Source of the DNA: Actinokineospora fastidiosa
GTDB lineage: Bacteria > Actinomycetota > Actinomycetes > Mycobacteriales > Pseudonocardiaceae
NCBI RefSeq assembly: GCF_014648415.1
Contig: NZ_BMRB01000001.1
Location: forward strand, 806,001-870,000
Length of the DNA stretch: 64,000 nucleotides
Direction of reading: 5' to 3'
Each line of letters starts with the position of its first letter. Positions within the stretch are counted from its first letter, which is position 1. The position numbers and the translations under genes are program-made. Below the pieces are notes generated by a model, which was not told the DNA's origin, made no database searches, and saw only the letters and a program-made list of their open reading frames with translations. Positions 8,001 to 16,004 of this stretch are shown here, piece after piece.

Positions 8001-8888
8001 ATGAACACCGCAATCTCCGTGTCCGGCCTGGTCAAGACGTTCGGGCGGACCCGCGCGCTGGACGGCCTCGACCTGACGGTGCGGGCCGGGGAGGTGCACG
8101 GCTTCCTCGGCCCGAACGGCTCCGGGAAGTCCACGACCATCCGGGTGCTGCTGGGCCTGCTGCGCGCCGACTCCGGCCGGGCGAGCGTCCTCGGCGGCGA
8201 CCCGTGGCGCGACGCCACGGCGCTGCACCGCCGCCTCGCCTACGTGCCCGGCGACGTCTCGCTGTGGCCGAACCTCTCCGGCGGCGAGGTCATCGACCTG
8301 CTCGGCAGGCTGCGCGGCGGGCTGGACAAGCGCCGCCGCGACGAGCTGCTGGAGCGCTTCGACCTCGATCCGCGCAAGAAGGGCCGCACCTACTCCAAGG
8401 GCAACCGGCAGAAGGTCGCGCTGGTCGCCGCGCTCGCCTCCGACGTCGAGCTGCTGGTGCTGGACGAGCCGACCTCCGGCCTGGACCCGCTGATGGAGGC
8501 GGTGTTCCAGGAATGCGTCGGCGAGGAGCGCGACCGCGGCCGCACCGTGCTGCTGTCCAGCCACATCCTCGCCGAGGTCGAGACCCTGTGCGACCGGGTG
8601 AGCATCATCCGGCAGGGCCGCACGGTGGAGACCGGCACGCTGGCCGAGCTGCGCCACCTGACCCGCACGACGATCAGCGCCGAGCTGACCGGCCCGCCCA
8701 ACGGCCTCGCTGGCCTCGCAGGCGTGCACGACCTGCAGGTCCGCGGCAACCACGTCTCCTTCGACGTCGACACCGCCGCCCTCGACGAGGCCCTCCGCGC
8801 GCTGACCCACACCGGCGTGCGCGCGCTGACCAGCCAACCGCCCACCCTCGAGGAACTGTTCCTGCGGCACTACCAGGAGACTCGATGA
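8001..8888 (+). CDS. ABC transporter ATP-binding protein (drug-export type)
   Basis: 295 residues. Walker [10 protein letters not shown] (about 39-47), Q-loop region near [11 protein letters not shown], signature motif YSKGNRQKV in place of canonical LSGGQ, Walker [14 protein letters not shown], and H-loop SSHILAEVE. The YSKGNRQK signature and the partner permease are typical of tetronasin/polyketide-type exporters of actinomycetes. The C-terminal 80 residues form the usual extension of CcmA-type antibiotic-export ATPases. Start ATG after TAGGTT-N7 (leaderless). It overlaps a 44-codon ORF by ATGA. It energises export with the permease at 9016; the substrate is not evident. Confidence 0.9.
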   Translation: MNTAISVSGLVKTFGRTRALDGLDLTVRAGEVHGFLGPNGSGKSTTIRVLLGLLRADSGRASVLGGDPWRDATALHRRLAYVPGDVSLWPNLSGGEVIDLLGRLRGGLDKRRRDELLERFDLDPRKKGRTYSKGNRQKVALVAALASDVELLVLDEPTSGLDPLMEAVFQECVGEERDRGRTVLLSSHILAEVETLCDRVSIIRQGRTVETGTLAELRHLTRTTISAELTGPPNGLAGLAGVHDLQVRGNHVSFDVDTAALDEALRALTHTGVRALTSQPPTLEELFLRHYQETR

Positions 8889-9019
8889 GGATCTCCGCGC
8901 GCGGCCGCCAGCCGCACCCAAGGGGAACGGGACGCAAGCCAGCCACCGGCGCGCAGCCAACCGAGCTGTTCCGCCCCGAGGCGACCAACAGGGGAAAATC
9001 CGGGGAGGCGGGACAGTGA
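8885..9019 (+). CDS. 44-residue basic peptide bridging ATPase and permease genes
   Basis: This ORF exactly fills the gap between the two transporter genes. Its ATG overlaps the ATPase stop (ATGA) and its TGA overlaps the permease GTG start (GTGA). The product is Arg/Pro/Gly rich with no membrane segment and no recognised motif (begins [16 protein letters not shown]). The double overlap is what one expects of a translated, coupled cistron. It could equally be a filler frame that keeps ribosomes running to the permease, whose own GGGGAGG site lies inside it. Confidence 0.4.
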   Translation: MRISARGRQPHPRGTGRKPATGAQPTELFRPEATNRGKSGEAGQ

Positions 9020-10593
9020 CCGGAACCTGGAGCCTCATCCGGCTCGCGCTGCGCCGCGACCGCGTCATCCTGCCGATCTGGATCGTGCTGCTCGGGCTGA
9101 TCCCCATGTCCGGCATCACCGCCTACGAGGAGTTGTTCCCCGACGAGGCGTCACGCGCGGCTTTGTCGGCGGGCGCGGGCAGCAACCCGGCCATCGCCGT
9201 CCTCTTCGGACCCGCCTACGACTTGACCACCGCGGGCGGCTTCACCGCGTGGCGCTTCGGCATGTTCACCGCGCTGTTCATCGCGCTCATGGCGATCTTC
9301 ACGGTCACCCGGCACACCCGCGCCGAGGAGGACAGCGGGCGGCTTGAGCTGCTGGGCTCGGCGGTCGTCGGACGGCACGCGGCGCTGACCGCCGCGCTCG
9401 CCGTGACCTCGGGCGCCGCCCTGGTGATCGGCGTGCTGATCGGCGCGGGCCTGACCGGGGCCGGGGTGGCCGCGGGCCCGTCGTTCCTGTTCGGCATGAG
9501 CATCGCGGGCACGGGCATCGCGTTCGCGGCGGTCTCGGCGGTGACCGCGCAGTTCACCGAGTACGCGCGCTCGGCCAACGGCATGGCCACGGCCGTGCTC
9601 GGGCTGACGTTCCTGCTGCGCGGCGTCGGCGACTCGACGGTCTCGCTGACCTGGCTGTCCTGGCTCTCGCCGCTGGCGTGGCCGCAGCTGGCCAAGCCGT
9701 ACGTCGAGGACCGCTGGTGGGTGCTCGTGCTGCCGGTGGCCACGGCGCTGGTGATCGGCGCCGTCGCCTACGCCCTGACGCCGCGCCGCGACCTCGGGGC
9801 GGGCCTGCTGCCGCAGCGGCTCGGCCCGCCGAGCGCGGCGGCGTCGCTGGGCGGCCCGCTCGGCCTGGCCGCGCGGCTGCAGCGCGGCGGGCTCATCGGC
9901 TGGGCGATCGGGTTCGCCGCGACCAGTGCGATCTTCGGCTCGATCGCCAACGGCATCACCGACCTGTTCGGGTCCAGCGGCCAGATGACCGAGATCCTGA
10001 CCAGGATGGGCGGCGCGCAGGCGCTGGTCGACTCGTTCCTGGCGTCCATGGCGGGCATGTTCGGCATCCTCGCCGCCGTCTACGGCGTGCAGGCGGTGCT
10101 GCGGATGCGCGCGGAGGAGACGACCGTGCGGGCCGAGCCGGTGCTGGCCGCGGGCGCGAGCAGGCTCGGGTGGAGCGGCGCGCACCTGGTATTCGCCCTC
10201 GGCGGGCCCGCGCTGCTGCTGGTGCTGGCCGGGCTCGGCATGGGCGTCGGCCACGGGCTGCGCACCGACGACCTCGGCACCCAGGTGGGGCACGCGCTGG
10301 AGATCAGCCTGGCCCAGCTGCCCGCGGTGTGGATCGTCGCGGGGGCGGCGGCGCTGCTGTTCGGCGTGGCGCCCTCGGTCTCGGTGCCGGGCGCGTGGGC
10401 GGTGCTGGCGGTCGTGGTGCTGGTGACGATGTTCGGGCCGGTGCTGCAGGTCGACCAGTGGGTGATGGACATCTCACCGTTCAGCCACGTGCCCAAGAGC
10501 TGGGAGGCCGGGCCGCTGCTCGGGCTGACGGCGGTGGCGGCCGTGCTGCTGGCCGCGGCGCTCACCGGGTTCCGGCGGCGCGACATCGGCTGA
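9016..10593 (+). CDS. ABC exporter permease (tetronasin-type, about 12 TM)
   Basis: 525 residues, very hydrophobic, with two similar halves of about six helices each (first half about 20-265, second about 290-520). The cytoplasmic loops include RHTRAEEDSGRLELLG in half one and RMRAEETTVRAEPVLA in half two. These paired RxEE repeats are characteristic of the TnrB3/tetronasin-type ABC permeases. GTG start with GGGGAGG 8-9 nt upstream. It is the membrane partner of the ATPase at 8001, controlled with it by the divergent MarR/GbsR regulator. Transcription ends at the hairpin at 10602. Confidence 0.87.
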   Translation: MTGTWSLIRLALRRDRVILPIWIVLLGLIPMSGITAYEELFPDEASRAALSAGAGSNPAIAVLFGPAYDLTTAGGFTAWRFGMFTALFIALMAIFTVTRHTRAEEDSGRLELLGSAVVGRHAALTAALAVTSGAALVIGVLIGAGLTGAGVAAGPSFLFGMSIAGTGIAFAAVSAVTAQFTEYARSANGMATAVLGLTFLLRGVGDSTVSLTWLSWLSPLAWPQLAKPYVEDRWWVLVLPVATALVIGAVAYALTPRRDLGAGLLPQRLGPPSAAASLGGPLGLAARLQRGGLIGWAIGFAATSAIFGSIANGITDLFGSSGQMTEILTRMGGAQALVDSFLASMAGMFGILAAVYGVQAVLRMRAEETTVRAEPVLAAGASRLGWSGAHLVFALGGPALLLVLAGLGMGVGHGLRTDDLGTQVGHALEISLAQLPAVWIVAGAAALLFGVAPSVSVPGAWAVLAVVVLVTMFGPVLQVDQWVMDISPFSHVPKSWEAGPLLGLTAVAAVLLAAALTGFRRRDIG

Positions 10594-10601
10594 GGTCAGG
10601 G

Positions 10602-10640
10602 GGCGTTCCCGCGGGGTCCTGGGGGCTCCGCGGGAATGCC
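10602..10640 (+). terminator. Terminator of the ABC exporter operon
   Basis: 13-bp stem with one G-U pair (GGCGTTCCCGCGG / CCGCGGGAATGCC, loop 13 nt), 8 bp after the permease stop. Confidence 0.7.
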
Positions 10641-10656
10641 GCGTCCGGGGCGGAGG

Positions 10657-10687
10657 TTGACCCGATCGGGTGGTCACGGCTTATAGT
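10657..10687 (+). promoter_or_regulatory. Promoter of the MFS gene with an internal palindrome
   Basis: -35 TTGACC (10657-10662) and -10 TATAGT (10682-10687), spacer 19 bp (18 if TTATAG is used). The spacer begins with the perfect palindrome CCCGATCGGG (10661-10670), well placed for a repressor. Predicted 5' UTR is about 33 nt. Confidence 0.6.
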
Positions 10688-10726
10688 TCGCGTGGCTAAC
10701 AATCTCTTCTCCTGGGGGTTTCTCGC

Positions 10727-11920
10727 GTGAGCGTGTCGACGTCGTCCAGACCGGCGACACTGCCCCGCGAGGTGTGGGTGATCATCTCGGCCAACTTCGT
10801 GATCGCGATCGGCTTCGGCCTGGTCGCGCCCGCGCTGCCGACCTTCGCCCGCGGCTTCGACGTCAGCGTCACCGCCGCCTCCGTCGTCATCAGCGCCTTC
10901 GCCGTGGCCCGGCTGGTGTTCGCGCCCGCGGCGGGCAGGCTGGTCACGGTCCTCGGCGAGCGCTGGGTGTACCTGGTCGGGCTGTCGGTCGTCGCGGTCA
11001 CCACGGGCGCGTGCGCGTTCGCCACGGAGTACTGGCACCTGCTCGTGCTGCGCTGCCTGGCGGGCACCGGATCGACGATGTTCACCGTCTCCGGCGTCGC
11101 GCTGATGCTGCGGCTGACACCGCCGCTGCTGCGCGGGCGCGCGTCCGGGCACTGGGGCACGAGCTTCCTGCTGGGCAACGTCGCCGGTCCGATCATGGGC
11201 GGCGGGCTGATCGCGATCTCGCTGCGCACGCCGTTCCTGGTGTACGCCGGATCGCTGTTCCTCGCGGTGTTCATCGTCTGGTTCGCGCTGCGCAAGTCGA
11301 CCCTGATGGCGCCCGCGGGCGACTCGGACGTGCCGACGCTGCCGCTGCGGGCGGCGTTGCGCGACAGCGGCTACCGGGCGTCGCTGGCGTCCAGCTTCGC
11401 CAACGGGTGGGCGGTGTTCGGCGTGCGCACCGCGCTGATCCCGCTGTTCATCACCGAGGTCCTGCGGCGCGACGAGTCGTTCGCGGGCACGGCGCTGGCG
11501 CTGTTCGCCGCGGGCAACGTGGCCATGCTGCTGGTGTCCGGACGGCTGTCGGACCGCATCGGCCGCAAGCCGATGCTCATCACCGGCCTGCTGGTGGCGG
11601 GCGCGTCGACGGTGTGGGTGGGCTTCACCGACTCGGTGTTCGAGTTCGTGGTGGCGACCATCGTCGCGGGGCTCGGGACGGGCGTGTACGCGCCGTCCCA
11701 GCAGGCCGCCGTGGGCGACGTGCTGGGCAAGGCGCGCGGCGGGCAGGTGCTGGCGGTGTTCCAGATGAGCGCGGACGTGGGCGCCATCCTCGGGCCGATC
11801 GTGGCGGGCGTGCTGGCCGACCGGCTGTCGTTCGTCGCCGCCTTCGGCGTCACCGGCGCCCTGCTGCTCGCGGCCGCGCTGGTGTGGCTCCCGGCCCGCG
11901 AGACCCTGCCCCGCCCCTGA
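10727..11920 (+). CDS. MFS transporter (DHA-type drug efflux)
   Basis: 397 residues with 12 hydrophobic segments. The A-motif-like loop appears as GRLVTVLGERWVY after TM2 and again as GRLSDRIGRKPM after TM8, as in drug:H+ antiporters. Helix 4-5 region RCLAGTGSTMFTVSGVA fits the 12-TM DHA group. GTG start at 10727 with a sigma-70-like promoter upstream. It stands alone; the palindrome inside its promoter suggests control by an unlinked repressor. Substrate unknown. Confidence 0.85.
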   Translation: MSVSTSSRPATLPREVWVIISANFVIAIGFGLVAPALPTFARGFDVSVTAASVVISAFAVARLVFAPAAGRLVTVLGERWVYLVGLSVVAVTTGACAFATEYWHLLVLRCLAGTGSTMFTVSGVALMLRLTPPLLRGRASGHWGTSFLLGNVAGPIMGGGLIAISLRTPFLVYAGSLFLAVFIVWFALRKSTLMAPAGDSDVPTLPLRAALRDSGYRASLASSFANGWAVFGVRTALIPLFITEVLRRDESFAGTALALFAAGNVAMLLVSGRLSDRIGRKPMLITGLLVAGASTVWVGFTDSVFEFVVATIVAGLGTGVYAPSQQAAVGDVLGKARGGQVLAVFQMSADVGAILGPIVAGVLADRLSFVAAFGVTGALLLAAALVWLPARETLPRP

Positions 11921-12037
11921 CGGTGCAACCCGCTACTCCGTTGGAGCGCATTCGGCGGCATGATCGGGTCAATCGCGCTGCGCCCCGCTGATTGTGGTGG
12001 GACCCTTCGGGGTACCTGTCTGGGACGGAGGCGGGTG

Positions 12038-12205
12038 ATGACGACCTTCTGGATAGTGGCGGCCGCCCTGGTCGTCCTGTACGCCGCTTGGCGCCTGCGA
12101 CGCGCCAACCACACCCTGCAGACGATCCTGCGCGAGGAACGCGACCGCGTGGAGCCCGCGCAGGGGGATGAGCCGGTAAGTCACCGGGACCGCGAGCGCT
12201 GGTGA
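12038..12205 (+). CDS. Small single-pass membrane protein, 55 residues
   Basis: ATG start chosen for the GGAGG 7-8 nt upstream; longer forms have no ribosome site. The N-terminal 18 residues form one membrane helix (TTFWIVAAALVVLYAAW), followed by a basic then acidic cytoplasmic tail ending HRDRERW. No recognised family. A possible -10 (TACCTG) lies about 23 nt upstream. Confidence 0.55.
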   Translation: MTTFWIVAAALVVLYAAWRLRRANHTLQTILREERDRVEPAQGDEPVSHRDRERW

Positions 12206-12210
12206 GGGCC

Positions 12211-12219
12211 TGTGGATAA
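12211..12219 (-). other. Single perfect DnaA-box sequence
   Basis: TGTGGATAA on the plus strand is the complement of the consensus DnaA box TTATCCACA. It is isolated, just downstream of the small membrane-protein gene; no cluster or dnaA/dnaN genes are near. Confidence 0.4.
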
Positions 12220-12246
12220 CTTCCGCGGCGGTTTCGGGGATCGGCT

Positions 12247-12252
12247 TAGCGT
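12247..12252 (+). promoter_or_regulatory. Leaderless-type -10 (TAGCGT)
   Basis: TAGCGT, 6-nt spacer, then the ATG at 12259. No Shine-Dalgarno sequence. Confidence 0.5.
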
Positions 12253-12258
12253 TGGGGT

Positions 12259-12735
12259 ATGGCATTCACTCTTGAGCACACAGCGACCCACCGGACCACG
12301 ACCTACCGCCTGACCGTCACCGCCGACGCAGGCCAGCTCACCCTCGACCTCCACGGCAGCTCGGAGACGGAGGGCGTCGTCGCCGACGGCACCATCCGCC
12401 TCCCGGTGTCCGGCACAGCCGAGACCGCCCGCCTCCTCACCCGAGCCCTCACGGCGGCGGGCGCGTTCGACAGCACCCGAAAACGAGGCACAGCCCCGAA
12501 CTCCCACGCCCCCTGGACCCAAGACCAGGACACGGCCCTGCGCGCCGACTGGCAGACCTACAAGGAGACCACCCCGGCCACCACAGCCATCCGCGAACTC
12601 GCCACCGCCCGCCAACGCTCCCCCGGCTCCATCCGAGCCCGCCTCTCCCGAATCGGCTGCGACCCCGACGTCCCCGGCCGCCTCCTCACCCCCGAAACCG
12701 CAGAACTGATCGGCCGAACGACACCCGCCCGGTAA
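12259..12735 (+). CDS. Small putative DNA-binding protein with Myb/HTH-like C-terminus
   Basis: 158 residues. The N-terminal half is a beta-rich segment (TATHRTTTYRLTVTADAGQL). The C-terminal half has a tryptophan-led, three-helix pattern (APWTQDQDTALRADW ... RSPGSIRARLSRIGCDPDVPG) like the SANT/Myb-type or helicase-associated HTH module, where RS-G-I-ARL is the recognition helix. No other domain. Transcribed alone, leaderless, and ended by a strong hairpin. A nucleic-acid-binding role is inferred from the helix pattern only. Confidence 0.6.
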   Translation: MAFTLEHTATHRTTTYRLTVTADAGQLTLDLHGSSETEGVVADGTIRLPVSGTAETARLLTRALTAAGAFDSTRKRGTAPNSHAPWTQDQDTALRADWQTYKETTPATTAIRELATARQRSPGSIRARLSRIGCDPDVPGRLLTPETAELIGRTTPAR

Positions 12736-12740
12736 CCATC

Positions 12741-12775
12741 CCCAGGCGATCCACAGCCCCTGTGGATCGCCTGGG
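12741..12775 (+). terminator. Long perfect hairpin after the Myb/HTH-like gene
   Basis: 16-bp perfect stem (12741-12756 with 12760-12775) and a 3-nt loop. It begins 5 bp after the stop codon. The arms contain ATCCACAG/CTGTGGAT, which resembles the core of a DnaA box. Confidence 0.75.
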
Positions 12776-13768
12776 CCAACCCCCGCCCTGAGAGAAGGGA
12801 GCCTCCACAGAAGCAATAACCGATGACGACCCTCAATTCCCGCACCAAGAATGGGCCACACACACCCACTCGCCCACCGGCAGCACCTCACCTCACCAAC
12901 CACGCCGGACCGAGATCGCCCGCTGCCCAGCCGCACCTCGCATCTGCCTCCCCCACCAGACATCCCCCACAGCAGGCCACCCCACCGACCTCACCCTCGC
13001 CAACGCGCCGCACCAAGAAACACCCGCTGCCCAACCGCATCCCCCCACCTGCCTCCACCTCCAGACACCCCACGGCGGGCCATCGCACCTAACTCACCCC
13101 CCGCACCTACCGCGCCCCCGGCCACCGCACCGACAGCACTCCGCACCTGGCCTCTTCCTTCACCCTGCTAGCCGACCTCCAAGCCCCGCCAACTCCGGCA
13201 CCATCCCACTCACAACGCCTGAAGGACTGCCTCCCCGACCATCCGCGACCGGACCTTGCCGCTGAGCAGCCATCCCTTCCCAGCCACCACCCCTCGTCCC
13301 GGTCCTCCAGCCCAGCCAGCGCCGGCTGAGAGAGCCAGCTCTCAACCTGCCCCCGCTCTGCCTACCCCGCACGCAATCCCAGGAGCTCGCCCAACCGGAC
13401 CGCGGAGGCCCCACCGCGCTGATCCGCGCGCCCGGCCGGTACCAAGCGAAGCTCAGCCATACCCCGCGCCGACTCAGCCGGAGCCGCGTCCCGCCTCCCC
13501 GCCGAACCGGAACCTCACCCCGCCTCTCCTCCTCCCGACCAACCCATCCGCTCCCCGCCTCCCCGCCTCCCCGCCTCCCCGCCTCCCCACCTCCCCACCT
13601 CCCCACCTCCCCGACCAACCCAACCGCACCCTGCCTCCCCGCCCAACCCAACCGCACCCCGACCCCACCCCCGCCTCCCCGACCAACCCAACTGCACCCT
13701 CACGTTCTGCCCATCCCCAACCGCACCCTCGGTGGCTTGGTGAGGTGCGGCTGGGGCTGGCGTGTGGG
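12776..13768. other. Gene-free, C-rich, low-complexity region of about 1 kb
   Basis: No convincing gene on either strand. The plus strand is strongly C-rich and purine-poor (long runs of CACC, CCTCC, CAACC), unlike all neighbouring DNA. Open frames crossing it encode only Pro/Thr/Arg or Gly/Arg/Trp-rich low-complexity strings without codon-position bias. The last 200 bp are built from degenerate direct repeats: variants of CAACCCAACCGCACC alternate with GCCTCCCC blocks (from about 13611 to 13735). It lies downstream of both flanking convergent genes. Confidence 0.7.
13557..13612. repeat. Seven 8-bp tandem repeats (GCCTCCCC / ACCTCCCC), G-quadruplex on minus strand
   Basis: Four copies of GCCTCCCC (13557-13588) are followed by three of ACCTCCCC (13589-13612). 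On the minus strand this gives seven GGGG runs separated by 4-nt AGGC/AGGT loops, a strong G-quadruplex-forming pattern. Confidence 0.85.
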
Positions 13769-14935
13769 TCAGGGGCGGTCGAACTCCGGGATCAGTTCGC
13801 CGGTCAGGCGGATGCTCGTCATCACCTGCTCGTGGGTCAGGCCGCCGATCTGGTGGAGGCACATGAGGCGGTCGATGCCGAGGTCGGCGTAGGCGCGGAG
13901 TTTCTTCCGGCAGGTGTCGGGGGAGCCGACGATCAGGGACTGCTGGGCGCTGAGGACGTCGAAGATCTCCTCGTCCGGCACCGGTTCGCCCTGGATGATG
14001 CGGCCGATCAGGGTCTGGCCGGGGGTCGGGCCGGTGGTGGCCTCGGCGCGGAGGAACTCGCCTGCCAGGCCGCCGCCCGACGGGTCGGCCATGAGCTGCT
14101 GCTGGTGGGCCAGCAGCCGGACGAAGTCCTTGCTGGCCTCGAAGAAGTTCAGCGCGGTCACGGTGTACCACGCGGCCGCCGCGGCGGCGCCGTTGCGCAT
14201 GGCCTGTTCGTCCGTCTCGGCGCAGTGGACGAAGGTGAAGAAGCCGATCTGGTTGTTCACGAACGCCCCCACCGGGTCGGTGCACGCGGCGGCGGCGTCG
14301 CGGTAGAGGCGGACCATGCGCTCGACGCGCTCGATCGACTCCCAGAACGTCGTCCCGAGCACGCCGACGCCCCGGCGACCGGCCTCCTCGAACGACGCCG
14401 GGCTCGCCGCCGCCTGCCACAGCGGCGGGTGCGGGCTCTGCACCGGCTTCGGCGTGATCGAGACGTCCCGCAGCCGATAGGTGTCGCTGTCGTGGCTCAC
14501 CGCGTCCTCGGTCCACAGCCGCGGCACCAGCTCGAACGCCTCGCGCGTCTGCCCGCGCACGTCGTCCGGGTCGATGTTGAACAGCCGCCACTCCGGGACC
14601 GTCGACCGCGTCATCCCCAGCTCCACCCGCCCGCCGCTCAGGTGGTCCAGCGTCGCCGCCCGCTCGGCCACCCGCACCACGTGGTTGAACCGCGACGGCG
14701 CCAACACCGCGGCGTGCCCCAACCGGATCCGCGAGGTCACCTGCGACAACGCCGCGAGGAACACCTCCGGCGCCGACGAGAGGCTGAACTCCCCCGCGCC
14801 GTGGTGCTCCACCTGCCACCAGCAGCCGTACCCCAGCTCGTCGGCCAACCGGGCCTGCTCGATCGCCTGCCGGAACCGCTCCCCCTCCGATCCCCGCCCG
14901 CGGTTCTGGATCTCGTTGAACACATCGATCTTCAC
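13769..14935 (-). CDS. LLM-class flavin-dependent oxidoreductase (luciferase-like)
   Basis: 388 residues, the normal size for bacterial-luciferase-like monooxygenases. The TIM-barrel landmarks are QARLADELGYGCWWQVEHH (about 28-46), IRLGHAAVLAPSRFNHVVRVAERAATLDHLSGGRVELG (about 70-107) and PPLWQAAASPASFEEAGRRGVGVLG. GTG start with GAAGGGG upstream; it overlaps the WYL regulator's stop as GTGA, so the two form an operon. Cofactor is FMN/FMNH2 or F420; the sequence does not decide. The paired regulator suggests inducible breakdown of an unknown compound. Confidence 0.83.
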   Translation of the reverse strand: MKIDVFNEIQNRGRGSEGERFRQAIEQARLADELGYGCWWQVEHHGAGEFSLSSAPEVFLAALSQVTSRIRLGHAAVLAPSRFNHVVRVAERAATLDHLSGGRVELGMTRSTVPEWRLFNIDPDDVRGQTREAFELVPRLWTEDAVSHDSDTYRLRDVSITPKPVQSPHPPLWQAAASPASFEEAGRRGVGVLGTTFWESIERVERMVRLYRDAAAACTDPVGAFVNNQIGFFTFVHCAETDEQAMRNGAAAAAAWYTVTALNFFEASKDFVRLLAHQQQLMADPSGGGLAGEFLRAEATTGPTPGQTLIGRIIQGEPVPDEEIFDVLSAQQSLIVGSPDTCRKKLRAYADLGIDRLMCLHQIGGLTHEQVMTSIRLTGELIPEFDRP

Positions 14936-15963
14936 CTGGCACCCCTTCCATCCGAGTCACCGACAGGGTCAGCGGAAGGGCCGCCGGTGTTACCGGCCCG
15001 CCGATACCGGTCGGCGAGCACGCGCAGGTGGTCGACGAGCTCAGGCGGACCGTCGACGGTGAAGTCCGCGTCGAGCAGTCCGATGTGGACGGCAAGGCTC
15101 GCCACCGTGTCCGCACCCGTGTGCAGCACGCAGGTCTCGTCGTCCACCGCCTCGACCGTCCCCACGGCCGGGTTGATCCGCTCGGCCACCACCTCGGCGG
15201 GCGCCCGCACCGTCACGCTCGCCCGATACCGCCAGGCGGCGGAGGACACGCCGTGCCGGACCCGGGCGGTCAGGTCCTCGGGCACGTCCCGCGCGGCGAA
15301 CCGCGGCCCGGTCGGCGTCCTCGGCGTCACCCGGTCGACCCGGAACGTGCGCCAGTCGCCGCGCTGGACGTCCCACGCGACGAGGTACCACCGCCTGCCC
15401 CAGTTGACCAGCCGGTACGGCTCGACGACCCGGCGGCTCTCGCTGTCGTCGTGGGCGCGGTAGTCGAACCGCAACTGCTCCCGGTCCCGACAAGCGGCCG
15501 CGATGACGGTCAAGACCTCCGCCGACACCCGTGGTCCAGCGTCGTCAGCGGGCACCCGCACGGCATAGGTGTGCAAGGTGTTCACCCGCCGCCGCAGCCG
15601 GGACGGCAGCACCTGCTCCAGCTTCGCCAGCGCCCGCAACGACGTCTCCTCCACCCCCGTGATCGACCCCGCCGCCGCCGTGCGCAGCCCGATCGCGACC
15701 GCGACAGCCTCCTCGTCGTCGAGCAGCAACGGCGGCAGCGCGGCGCCAGCGCCGAGGCGATACCCGCCCGTCGCCCCGCGGTTGGCGTTGACGGGATAGC
15801 CGAGGGCACGCAGCCGCTCGACGTCGTTGCGCACTGTCCGGGTGCTCACCGCGAGCCGGTCCGCCAGTTCCGCGCCGGTCCACTCGCGCGGGGTCTGCAG
15901 CAGGGAGAGCAGGCGGAGCAGCCGAGCCGAGGTCTCCAACATTCCTCGAACTCTGCCAGACAT
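14932..15963 (-). CDS. WYL-domain helix-turn-helix transcriptional regulator (YafY type)
   Basis: 343 residues. An N-terminal winged HTH (about 12-65; WTGAELADRLAVSTRTVRNDVERLRALGYPV), a short linker, then a WYL domain (about 140-225; RVVEPYRLVNWGRRWYLVAWD with GDWRTFRVDRV) and a C-terminal WCX-type extension. Such proteins sense ligands through the WYL domain. The first ATG is used; an internal ATG at residue 8 is possible. It is divergent from the epoxide hydrolase gene across a 41-bp gap carrying a perfect inverted repeat, and cotranscribed with the LLM oxidoreductase. Confidence 0.85.
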   Translation of the reverse strand: MSGRVRGMLETSARLLRLLSLLQTPREWTGAELADRLAVSTRTVRNDVERLRALGYPVNANRGATGGYRLGAGAALPPLLLDDEEAVAVAIGLRTAAAGSITGVEETSLRALAKLEQVLPSRLRRRVNTLHTYAVRVPADDAGPRVSAEVLTVIAAACRDREQLRFDYRAHDDSESRRVVEPYRLVNWGRRWYLVAWDVQRGDWRTFRVDRVTPRTPTGPRFAARDVPEDLTARVRHGVSSAAWRYRASVTVRAPAEVVAERINPAVGTVEAVDDETCVLHTGADTVASLAVHIGLLDADFTVDGPPELVDHLRVLADRYRRAGNTGGPSADPVGDSDGRGAR

Positions 15964-15964
15964 A

Positions 15965-15983
15965 TAGGAACCAACTGTTCCTA
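15965..15983. promoter_or_regulatory. Inverted-repeat operator TAGGAAC-N5-GTTCCTA
   Basis: Perfect 7-bp arms in the 41-bp gap between the WYL regulator and the epoxide hydrolase, 9 bp upstream of the hydrolase -10. Most likely the binding site of the WYL regulator, controlling both directions. Confidence 0.65.
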
Positions 15984-15992
15984 ATCACCTCC

Positions 15993-15998
15993 TAGATT
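15993..15998 (+). promoter_or_regulatory. Leaderless-type -10 (TAGATT) of the epoxide hydrolase
   Basis: TAGATT, 6-nt spacer GATCCC, then ATG at 16005. No ribosome-binding sequence. Confidence 0.55.
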
Positions 15999-16004
15999 GA
16001 TCCC

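Noticed and set aside
12211-12219. Replication origin suggested by a perfect DnaA box
   Set aside because: Only a single box, no cluster, no AT-rich unwinding region and no dnaA, dnaN or gyrase genes nearby.
13557-13612. Regular short repeats considered as a CRISPR array
   Set aside because: Units are 8 bp with no unique spacers. The 39-bp array at 34920 and 17-bp array at 63837 are also contiguous repeats without spacers, and no cas gene is present.
13160-13686. Gly/Arg/Trp-rich minus-strand frames in the C-rich region
   Set aside because: They follow the 8-bp and larger DNA repeats exactly; no domain, start signal or codon bias supports translation.
13256-15463. 735-codon plus-strand frame across the C-rich region and the WYL/LLM operon
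   Set aside because: The first part is low-complexity Pro/Thr/Arg translated from noncoding repeats and the rest is antisense to two well-supported genes.
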